This document shows positions 53,593 to 64,000 of a DNA stretch of 64,000 nt, piece after piece (positions within the stretch are counted from its first letter, which is position 1; each line of letters begins with the position of its first letter). The stretch comes from Ruminococcus sp. GTDB taxonomy: Bacteria > Bacillota > Clostridia > Oscillospirales > Ruminococcaceae. The notes under the pieces were generated by a model. The model made no database searches and was not told where the DNA came from. It worked only from the letters and a program-made list of their open reading frames with translations. Where the stretch lies: positions 36,922-100,921 of the forward strand of contig NZ_JAILMR010000036.1 of the NCBI RefSeq assembly GCF_024692365.1, written 5' to 3'. Made by a program: the position numbers and the translations under genes.

Positions 53593-54818
53593 GCCCATGT
53601 ACCGTTGCGGAAGACAGCTACCCTTGTGCCGTCGGGACGTATGCCGTCTATTGAAAGATCATCAGCGCCAACCATGAAATCAACATGGATCATCGAATCG
53701 TTGATGCCGCGTTCCTTAGCCTGTTCAACAGTCAGGCTGTCGCCGTCGGGAAGAACTTCCTTGAAGCCCATGCCCAAAGCGCAGTGACAGCAAGCGTTCT
53801 CATCAAAGAGGGTTTCGTAGAACAGGAAACCGCACTGATTTACTGGGCTTTCCTTGGGGACAAGTGCGACTTCGCCCAGCATACAAGCGCAGTCGTCCAT
53901 CTTTATCATCTGCTCCAGAAGTTCCTGACCTTTGCCCGCCTTGCAGGATACGGCTTTGCCGTCTTTGAAAGTTATGGAGAAATCCTCGATCAGCTGGCTG
54001 TTCCATGAGAGTGGTTTGACTGCAACAAGAGTACCTTCGCATTTTCCTGCATAGGGCGAAGTGAAGATCTCTTCTGTGGGGATATTGGGGATATACTCGG
54101 CTCCGTTAAGTGGGTTGAGGTCGCGTGCTCCCTCCCACTTTGCGCCCTCTATCAGGGTGACTTTGAAATCGGTGCCGTTAGAACTCTTGTATTCAAGGGA
54201 AGAAAATCCCTGCTCGTTCAGCCATGCCGCTTTGTTCACTATGGTATCCATGTGAGTTTTCCATTCGGCAACGGGGTCGTTGTCCTCGGTCACGCGGACT
54301 GTTTTCAGTATGGCTTCCCAGAGTTTGTCAACTGCATCTTCTGCATCGGGGAAGCATTTCTTTGCCCATTTTTCTGAGGGGTGTGCAGCAATCACCCACT
54401 GGTGCTTGCCCTCGATGGCGTTGCGGTAGGGTTTGAAAACAGCTGTCCTGCTCTGGGTAACTGCGGATATCTTCTTGGGGTCGATGCCGCTGAGTGCGTC
54501 GGGGTCATCGGATACTATAAATATCCTGCATGGCAGGTCTTCCACCATCTGCTTCATTTTTTCTTCTTCCCAGGGCAGAGTCTTTGAGAGGGTGTCCTGC
54601 TCGGCATACAGCAGGTCGAGCCTGTTCTGCATATCGCTTGACCAGTTCATGTTGACTTTTTTTGCCCCTGCTTTGTAGCATTCTTCCATAACAAGTGCAG
54701 CGAATTCGTGCTGTTCAACAGCCGCTGTCAGCTGAACTATCTGCCCGCGCTGAACGTTGGCGCCCATGCGGACTATCAGCTGTGCGTATTTTCTAAGCAG
54801 TTTTTCGGTTATTGCCAT
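53589..54818 (-). CDS. M29-family aminopeptidase (AmpS/thermophilic aminopeptidase type)
   Basis: The 409-residue length fits M29. ATG 54818 follows GGAGGATATC; a start 21 bp upstream would include this ribosome site. Metal-site motifs are visible as NIPTEEIFTSP (Glu), the Asp/Glu in the ENACCHCALGMGF region, and SMIHVDFMVGADDLSIDG near the C-terminus with the His and Asp ligands. These enzymes remove N-terminal residues from peptides in the cytosol. Confidence 0.92.
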   Translation of the reverse strand: MAITEKLLRKYAQLIVRMGANVQRGQIVQLTAAVEQHEFAALVMEECYKAGAKKVNMNWSSDMQNRLDLLYAEQDTLSKTLPWEEEKMKQMVEDLPCRIFIVSDDPDALSGIDPKKISAVTQSRTAVFKPYRNAIEGKHQWVIAAHPSEKWAKKCFPDAEDAVDKLWEAILKTVRVTEDNDPVAEWKTHMDTIVNKAAWLNEQGFSSLEYKSSNGTDFKVTLIEGAKWEGARDLNPLNGAEYIPNIPTEEIFTSPYAGKCEGTLVAVKPLSWNSQLIEDFSITFKDGKAVSCKAGKGQELLEQMIKMDDCACMLGEVALVPKESPVNQCGFLFYETLFDENACCHCALGMGFKEVLPDGDSLTVEQAKERGINDSMIHVDFMVGADDLSIDGIRPDGTRVAVFRNGTWA

Positions 54819-54853
54819 TTGATATCCTCCATTTTCCATATCATCTATTGTTT

Positions 54854-54885
54854 GACCCGCCCTTGTCAGGCGACAGGAGCGGGTC
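54854..54885. other. Strong stem-loop between trkA and the aminopeptidase gene
   Basis: GACCCGC (54854-54860) pairs with GCGGGTC (54879-54885), and CTTGTC with GACAGG inside. On the minus strand, where both genes are read, no T-run follows, so it is not a canonical terminator there; on the plus strand TATATTTTC follows. Confidence 0.5.
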
Positions 54886-54928
54886 TATATTTTCATATCA
54901 AAGTTTCATTCTGTGGGATTACAGATAT

Positions 54929-55573
54929 TTATATCCTGAAGCACTTGTTGATGTCCTTGACCTCGCCGATAACGAAAGCAACGTCGCCCTCAAGCATCAG
55001 GGTATCAGCGGCGGGTAGGAAAACATTGTTGCCGCGCTTGAAAGTCAGTATATTAATATTGTACTTCTTTCTGATATCCACCTGCGCCAGTGTTTTGCCG
55101 TACCAGTCCTTGGGTATTTTCAGCTCGTAGATAGAGTAGTTGTTATCCAGCTGGATAAAGTCGAGGATGGTTTCAGATGCGTACTTTGTAGCAAGGCGGA
55201 TAGCTGTCTGCTTTTCGGGGTAAGCAACTTCATCGGCACCTACCATTCTCAGAAACTTCATCTGAACGTCATTTGTCGCTCTTGCAAGGACGTACTTAGC
55301 GCCCAGTTCTTTCAGTGTGCAGGTGGTCTCCAGTGATACCTGGAAAAGTCCGCCGACAGCAACTATACATATATCGAAATTATTCACGCCAAGGGAACGA
55401 AGGAATTCGGCATCTGTGCAGTTGCCTATCCTTGCGCTGGTAACGTAAGGCAGTATCTCGTTTATGCGGTCTTCGTTTGAATCGACTACCATTACTTCGC
55501 ATCTGAGTTCGCTCATTCTCTGTGCGATATGGGCACCGAATTCGCCCACACCTATAATCAAAGCAGTTGTCAT
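54929..55573 (-). CDS. Potassium uptake regulatory subunit, KtrA/TrkA type
   Basis: This 214-residue protein has an N-terminal RCK Rossmann domain (ALIIGVGEFGAHIAQRMSEL, GxGxxG) and a C-terminal RCK_C domain (about 135-214, NINILTFKRGNNVFLPAADT). It gates the membrane partner encoded 19 bp upstream in response to nucleotides. In Firmicutes such proteins also bind c-di-AMP, which cannot be judged here. Confidence 0.93.
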   Translation of the reverse strand: MTTALIIGVGEFGAHIAQRMSELRCEVMVVDSNEDRINEILPYVTSARIGNCTDAEFLRSLGVNNFDICIVAVGGLFQVSLETTCTLKELGAKYVLARATNDVQMKFLRMVGADEVAYPEKQTAIRLATKYASETILDFIQLDNNYSIYELKIPKDWYGKTLAQVDIRKKYNINILTFKRGNNVFLPAADTLMLEGDVAFVIGEVKDINKCFRI

Positions 55574-55592
55574 AAGTATATTCTCCTTTCGG

Positions 55593-56927
55593 TCAGCCTA
55601 CGGAAATCTTCTCCATGGGCAGTTTGCTCTTAACATTTTCAATAGAAGGAAGAGCCGCGTAAATCAGCGTGAGGGGACCCACTCTTCCGAAGAACATCAG
55701 TATCATCAGCAGTATCCTTGGTGCCAGTGAAAGTGTGCTGGTTATACCAAGTGTAAGTCCTACTGTGCCTACTGCGGAACCTGTTTCAAACAGGCAGGTA
55801 AGTATGGGCAGACCCTCTATGCGGCTGATGGCTATGCCTGTTGTTATGAACAGTGTGAGGTATGTGAACAGCAGTGCTGCCGCATTGCGTACAGCTTCCT
55901 CGGGAAGTCTGCGCTTGAAGCACTGAACATCGTTTCTGCGGCTGAATACTGTGATAGCCGAGAAAAACAGAACTGCGAGAGTAGCGGTCTTCATACCGCC
56001 GGCAGTCGATCCGGGTGAACCGCCCACGATCATCAGCATTATCATCACCAGTGTGCCCGAACCTTCCATAGCGGAAAGATCCTGTGAGTTGAATCCCGCA
56101 GTTCTTGCAGTAACTGACTGGAACAGCGAGCTTATTATCCTGTCGCCCATAGGCAGTTTGCTGTATTCGCAGAAGAAAAAGTATACAGCAGGGACGAATA
56201 TCAGCAGCAGGGAAGTGATAAGAACTATCTTGCTCTGGAGGCTGTATTTCTGGATATTCTGCTTGTGGGTCTTGATGTCGTTCCAGACAAGGAAACCGAT
56301 TCCGCCCACGATTATCAGCAGCATTATCACTATATTAAGGTATATGTTATCGTGATAAGTACACAGGGAGGAGAATGGTTCGCGAACACCCATCAGGTCA
56401 AAGCCCGCATTGCAGAAAGCGGATATGGAGTGCCATACCGAGTATCCGATGCCTGTGACTACTCCGAAATCCTTGATGAATACCGGGAGAAGTAATATTG
56501 CACCGATAAGTTCTATCAGCAGGGAAGTTCTGAGTATAAAGCCTGTAAGCTTGACGATGCCGCCGACCTGCGGTGCGGATATTGAATCCTGCATGGTGCT
56601 TCGCTGTGCAAGACCTATCTTTTTGCCCGAAAGCCGCATGATGGTCACGCCCACCGTGATAACGCCCATGCCGCCAATCTGGATCATCAGCAGTATTATA
56701 GCCTTACCGAAAAGCGACCAGTAAGTTGCTGTGTCCCTGACTACCAGACCTGTAACACAGGTGGCTGATACCGCAGTGAAAAGGCAGTCCGAGAATGGCG
56801 TGAAAGCCCTTGCCTGCGAAGATATGGGCAGCATCAGAAGCAGTGCGCCCAGCAGTATTATCCCAAGAAAACCAAATATGATTATCTGGAATGAATTTAG
56901 ATGTTTGTTAGTTTTCTTTTTTTCCAT
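55593..56927 (-). CDS. Potassium transporter membrane subunit, KtrB/TrkH type
   Basis: This 444-residue protein has the four M-P-M repeats of the Trk/Ktr/HKT superfamily. Selectivity-loop segments are recognisable: FTAVSATCVTGLVVRDTATYW, WHSISAFCNAGFDLMG, FQSVTARTAGFNSQDLS and FETGSAVGTVGLTLG (each with the pore glycine). It works with the adjacent KtrA-like subunit. The unit runs trkH-trkA on the minus strand. A weak TATAAT lies upstream, with no ydaO-type riboswitch seen. Confidence 0.94.
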   Translation of the reverse strand: MEKKKTNKHLNSFQIIIFGFLGIILLGALLLMLPISSQARAFTPFSDCLFTAVSATCVTGLVVRDTATYWSLFGKAIILLMIQIGGMGVITVGVTIMRLSGKKIGLAQRSTMQDSISAPQVGGIVKLTGFILRTSLLIELIGAILLLPVFIKDFGVVTGIGYSVWHSISAFCNAGFDLMGVREPFSSLCTYHDNIYLNIVIMLLIIVGGIGFLVWNDIKTHKQNIQKYSLQSKIVLITSLLLIFVPAVYFFFCEYSKLPMGDRIISSLFQSVTARTAGFNSQDLSAMEGSGTLVMIMLMIVGGSPGSTAGGMKTATLAVLFFSAITVFSRRNDVQCFKRRLPEEAVRNAAALLFTYLTLFITTGIAISRIEGLPILTCLFETGSAVGTVGLTLGITSTLSLAPRILLMILMFFGRVGPLTLIYAALPSIENVKSKLPMEKISVG

Positions 56928-57263
56928 GATTGTTGTACACCTCTTTTAACGATACGTTATAAATTATATCATATTTCGGGTTAATATGCTATTAATAATT
57001 TGTAAATAATGTTGTGCTCGTGTTGAACTGTGATACTTCCAAAGTGTATAAATATCGCAGAATAATGCCGTAAACAAAGCTTATTTCGCATATCACATTC
57101 TTGTGAGTAAAATATAAATATCCACCAATGTTAAGATGAACAGTGCTGAACATCTGCCGCAGGAATTTTTCAATAATATAAAAGAAAGGACAAACTCTTA
57201 CCAACACAGCAATATGAGGTATGAATGGCAGATGGAAATATCTGAATTTTGTATTAAATGCCC

Positions 57264-57292
57264 TTTACAAATAAGTCGTGATGTGCTATAAT
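57264..57292 (+). promoter_or_regulatory. Promoter of carA-carB
   Basis: TTTACA (57264-57269) and TATAAT (57287-57292) are 17 bp apart. The leader is too short (about 25 nt) for PyrR-type attenuation. Bases 56928-57263 between trkH and this promoter show no gene or obvious structure. Confidence 0.85.
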
Positions 57293-57323
57293 ATCTTGAA
57301 GAATGTTTAAAGGAGGATTTAAA

Positions 57324-58421
57324 GTGCAGAAGGCATATCTAATTCTTGAAAACGGCACAGTTTTTGAGGGCAAAAGCTTTGGCGATGTCGGCGAAGCTGT
57401 TGGTGAGATAGTATTCACTACCGCTATGACGGGCTATCTTGAGACCCTTACCGATCCCAGCTATTATGGACAGATCGTTGTTCAGACATTCCCTCTGATC
57501 GGAAATTACGGAGTTATCCCCCAGGATTTTGAAAGCAGCCGTCCCCATGTAAAAGCATATATCGTAAGACAATGGTGTCAAGAGCCCAGCAATTTCAGAT
57601 GCGAGGGTGATCTTGACATTTTTTTGCGCAATAACGGCATCGTCGGTATGTACGGTATAGATACCAGACGTCTGACAAGGATAGTCAGAGAGCACGGCGT
57701 AATGAACGGTAAGATAGTTACTTCCACAGACGGCACCGTGCCCGAGGAAGTAAAGCAGTATAAAATAGTAGAGGCAGTAAAGAACACCACCTGCGATAAG
57801 GAGGAGACTTTCTCTCCCGAGGGTGAAGTTAAGCGTCGCGTTGTTCTGTACGATTTCGGTGCTAAGGCTAATATCGGCAGATGTCTTGTCAACAGAGGCT
57901 GCGAGGTGACAGTAGTTCCCGCATACACCAAGATCGACAGGATAAAGGAACTTGCTCCCGATGGTATCATGCTGTCAAACGGCCCCGGAGATCCTGCGGA
58001 GAACGTTGAGATAATCGAAGAGCTGAAAAAGATAAGTGCGCTTAAAATACCGACTTTCGGTATCTGCCTTGGTCACCAGCTGTTGGCACTTGCACACGGT
58101 GCAAAGACCGAGAAGCTGAAATACGGTCACAGAGGTGCTAACCAGCCATGTAAGGAAGTTGCTACCGGCAGAGTTTATATTACCTCACAGAACCACGGTT
58201 ATGCAGTTATCAGTGATACACTGCCTGCGGGCGCTGAGGAGAGCTTTGTCAATGCAAACGACAACACCTGCGAGGGCGTGCGCTATACCAGCGAACCTGC
58301 TTTCTCGGTACAGTTCCACCCCGAGGCTTGCGGAGGTCCTCTTGATACAGGATTCCTCTTCGACCGCTTCTGCGAGTTGATAGACGAGTACAAAAATTCT
58401 CCCGAATCTGAAAATGTCTGA
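57324..58421 (+). CDS. carA: Carbamoyl-phosphate synthase small subunit
   Basis: The 365-residue glutaminase subunit has the N-terminal CPSase small domain (LILENGTVFEGKSFG, TAMTGYLETLTDPSYYGQ) and a C-terminal class-I amidotransferase. The nucleophile lies in GICLGHQLLALAHGA and the His/Glu pair in FHPEA. GTG 57324 is 7 bp after AAAGGAGG; the ATG at 57303 precedes the ribosome site and is rejected. carB follows after 18 bp. Confidence 0.96.
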   Translation: MQKAYLILENGTVFEGKSFGDVGEAVGEIVFTTAMTGYLETLTDPSYYGQIVVQTFPLIGNYGVIPQDFESSRPHVKAYIVRQWCQEPSNFRCEGDLDIFLRNNGIVGMYGIDTRRLTRIVREHGVMNGKIVTSTDGTVPEEVKQYKIVEAVKNTTCDKEETFSPEGEVKRRVVLYDFGAKANIGRCLVNRGCEVTVVPAYTKIDRIKELAPDGIMLSNGPGDPAENVEIIEELKKISALKIPTFGICLGHQLLALAHGAKTEKLKYGHRGANQPCKEVATGRVYITSQNHGYAVISDTLPAGAEESFVNANDNTCEGVRYTSEPAFSVQFHPEACGGPLDTGFLFDRFCELIDEYKNSPESENV

Positions 58422-58439
58422 CAGAAAGGATAGATAAAA

Positions 58440-62495
<4,056 letters not shown>

Positions 62496-62522
62496 CCCTT
62501 TCACTATCAGCGAAAAACTGCA

Positions 62523-62550
62523 AAAAGTTGTACGTTTTTGTACAACTTTT
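62523..62550 (+). terminator. Terminator of the carA-carB/dapF operon
   Basis: AAAAGTTGTAC (62523-62533) pairs with GTACAACTTTT (62540-62550), ending in Ts. Confidence 0.75.
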
Positions 62551-62632
62551 ACAGAAATATGTCCGAGTTAAATATAAAATCATTTGTTTGCATAAAGTCA
62601 TTTCAACGGCTATGTGCATAAACACAACGATC

Positions 62633-62664
62633 AAAGCGCCTTGCCGATAACGACAGGGCGCTTT
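62633..62664 (+). terminator. Second hairpin upstream of the small membrane protein gene
   Basis: AAAGCGCC (62633-62640) pairs with GGCGCTTT (62657-62664), followed by TG. It precedes the gene at 62684 by 19 bp and may act as a leader hairpin or a backup terminator. Confidence 0.5.
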
Positions 62665-62683
62665 TGTGAAAGGGACGGTAACT

Positions 62684-62977
62684 ATGACATGGCAGTGGAT
62701 TCTGGCGGGAATGATATTTTTTCTGCCCGGGGCGGCTCTGGTGGCAATAAACTATTGTCTCATTTTTAAGGGCATAAAGAACGCTAAACTTCCAGAAGAT
62801 GAACAAGAGCGGCTGCCATCCGGGGCACCGCTCTATGGCGGTATATTTTGTGCTGTCGGCGTGCTTATTGCATTAAGATTCAAATACCCGTGGACAGCGC
62901 TGATACCCCTTTTGCTTGACCCGGGCGGGATAAGCGGGCTGGCATATGCGTTCATCAGCGAGTGGAGAAAGAAATAA
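62684..62977 (+). CDS. Small membrane protein of unknown function
   Basis: This 97-residue protein has two or three hydrophobic segments (WILAGMIFFLPGAALVAINYC; APLYGGIFCAVGVLIALRF; WTALIPLLLDPGGISGLAYAF) and a charged loop between the first two. AAGGGA lies upstream of ATG 62684; a GTG 18 bp earlier overlaps the hairpin. It lies just before the recombinase gene and could be chromosomal or part of the neighbouring element. No family recognised. Confidence 0.6.
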   Translation: MTWQWILAGMIFFLPGAALVAINYCLIFKGIKNAKLPEDEQERLPSGAPLYGGIFCAVGVLIALRFKYPWTALIPLLLDPGGISGLAYAFISEWRKK

Positions 62978-63095
62978 AAAAGTCCTAAGAATCAAGTGTA
63001 TTTTCTTTGAAAAACCAGAAAATCTGAACAGATAAAAAGCAACAGCCGTACCAAAGACGGGTACTCGTAAAGAAGTTTTTATGATTTGAAGATAA

Positions 63096-63124
63096 GGTTG
63101 CGTAACCTCGGCGGTTACGCAGCC
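63096..63124 (-). terminator. Hairpin overlapping the stop codon of the recombinase gene
   Basis: GGTTGCGTAACC (63096-63107) pairs with GGTTACGCAGCC (63113-63124), spanning the recombinase stop. The T content after it on the minus strand is low, so termination is only possible. Confidence 0.5.
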
Positions 63125-64000
63125 TTTCTCTTTTTGTCGTACTTCATGCTGTCAGCAACGGCAGTAGCTACGGCAACGTCGAAACGATAGTGAATCTCGA
63201 TTTCCTGAGTGCGGTGACCGCTGCTTTTGTCAGGAGCATGGACAACGATCTTTTCAATCAGTTCGTGCATGATCTCAGGCGTAAGCTCTGTGATACGCTC
63301 ATACTTCTGTACTGCCCTGATGAATGCTGTCACATCGGCTGACTTCTGCTCTGCATTATCAATATATGCGGTCAGTTCTGTAACAGCCGCCCTCAGCTTC
63401 TTCTGCTCGTCCTCGTATCCTGCGGACATCATGGCAAAGCGTTCATCGGAGATCTTACCCAAAACGTTATCCTCATAAAGCCGTGTGAATAACCTGTCCA
63501 GTTCAGCTATACGCTTTTCAGCGTCTTTTAGCTTTTTCTTGGACTTGGCAAGCTCCGAGGACTGCTTCTGAACAGAATTGTCCATAGCTACATGTACAAA
63601 CTCGTCCTCGTTCTCCTTGACAAAGGAAATCATCTTGTTCAGCTCACCGAGAATGATCTCTTTCAGCACGATCGTCCTGATAAAATGAGCTGTACATTCG
63701 TCCTTGTCATTCGCATAAGTACCACATTTCAGATGCTCCTGATCTGCTGTCAGTGACTTGGCTCGACACAGATACATCTTCTTTCCACAGTCGGCACAGA
63801 AACACACGCCAGAAAAGGGATTGACTTCTTCGATTTTGGTAGGTCTGTGCTTATGTTTACGAAGCTCCTGCACAAGATCAAATTCCTGCTGCGTGATGAT
63901 AGGCTCATGGGTATTCTCGAAAATCAGCCAATCATCTTTCGGGTTATCCACCCGCTTCTTGTTTTTGTAGGACTTCACATGAGTACGGAAGTTGACCGTG
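63115..64000 (-). CDS. Large serine recombinase, C-terminal part (5' end beyond window)
   Basis: The frame stays open to the right edge; an internal GTG at 63978 is not a credible start. Visible parts are the end of the Recombinase domain (TVNFRTHVKSYKNKK, NTHEPIITQQEFDLVQ), a zinc ribbon (GVCFCADCGKKMYLC, later CGTYANDKDECTAH) and a long coiled coil (about 130 residues onward from KQSSELAKSKKKLKDAEKRI). This is the DNA-binding half of large serine integrases of conjugative or phage elements. The N-terminal catalytic serine domain lies outside. Such genes usually stand at one end of an integrated element, so the mobile DNA probably extends to the right. Confidence 0.9.
   Translation of the reverse strand, partial: TVNFRTHVKSYKNKKRVDNPKDDWLIFENTHEPIITQQEFDLVQELRKHKHRPTKIEEVNPFSGVCFCADCGKKMYLCRAKSLTADQEHLKCGTYANDKDECTAHFIRTIVLKEIILGELNKMISFVKENEDEFVHVAMDNSVQKQSSELAKSKKKLKDAEKRIAELDRLFTRLYEDNVLGKISDERFAMMSAGYEDEQKKLRAAVTELTAYIDNAEQKSADVTAFIRAVQKYERITELTPEIMHELIEKIVVHAPDKSSGHRTQEIEIHYRFDVAVATAVADSMKYDKKRKAA

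Overview
The window reads as a chromosomal segment of a low-to-mid GC Gram-positive anaerobe, most likely a Ruminococcus-like clostridium. This assignment is an inference from several observations. A SufCBDSU operon uses SufU instead of SufE. There are many promoters of the form TTGACA-17-TATAAT and strong AGGAGG ribosome sites. There is a sortase-type surface protein, a KtrA/KtrB-like potassium system, and an FMN-riboswitch-controlled ribDEBAH operon. I saw no rRNA, tRNA or CRISPR array.

Layout. 1-7100: a truncated epimerase gene, an AraC regulator, a MATE exporter and a large PAS/GGDEF/EAL c-di-GMP protein. 7150-10880: FMN riboswitch and riboflavin operon. 10885-14930: an AraC regulator divergent from a GH2 beta-galactosidase. 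14967-16680: an ECF sigma factor with a membrane partner. 16740-21996: the SUF iron-sulfur operon with an Rrf2 regulator. 22009-22755: a membrane-anchored HEXXH protein.

The centre of interest is 22853-37950. On the minus strand one apparent operon runs cystathionine lyase/synthase - cysK - NafY/NifX-like - NifB-like - NifH - NifD-like - NifK-like - NafY/NifX-like. It lacks nifE, nifN and nifV. Around it lie a LacI regulator, metY, a LysR regulator, gshA with a class-II amidohydrolase, and metA, whose active site is of the acetyl-transfer type. NifD and NifK keep all six P-cluster cysteines and NifD keeps the cofactor cysteine, so a catalytic nitrogenase-like reductase linked to sulfur metabolism is likely, related in concept to methylthio-alkane reductase. 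Two degenerate copies of a roughly 210-bp control element sit in the same orientation, 80 bp upstream of metY and of an organosulfur-type ABC transporter. A perfect palindrome of the same motif stands upstream of the nif-like operon promoter. Together these define a candidate regulon.

37990-44928: that ABC transporter (binding protein, permease, ATPase) continues into a DUF4418 protein, an FtsX/LolD-type exporter, a GNAT, a Cys-rich lipoprotein and a sortase-anchored cupredoxin-like protein. 45077-47683: a membrane metallophosphoesterase and a stem-loop-rich spacer. 47723-51991: a dissociated NRPS-like set (condensation protein, carrier protein, AMP ligase, alpha/beta hydrolase). 52118-56927: a secreted protein, an M29 aminopeptidase and a KtrA/KtrB-like potassium system. 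57264-62550: carA and a carB that is fused in frame to a complete diaminopimelate epimerase. The right edge holds a small membrane protein and the C-terminal part of a serine recombinase, which suggests a mobile element beyond the window.
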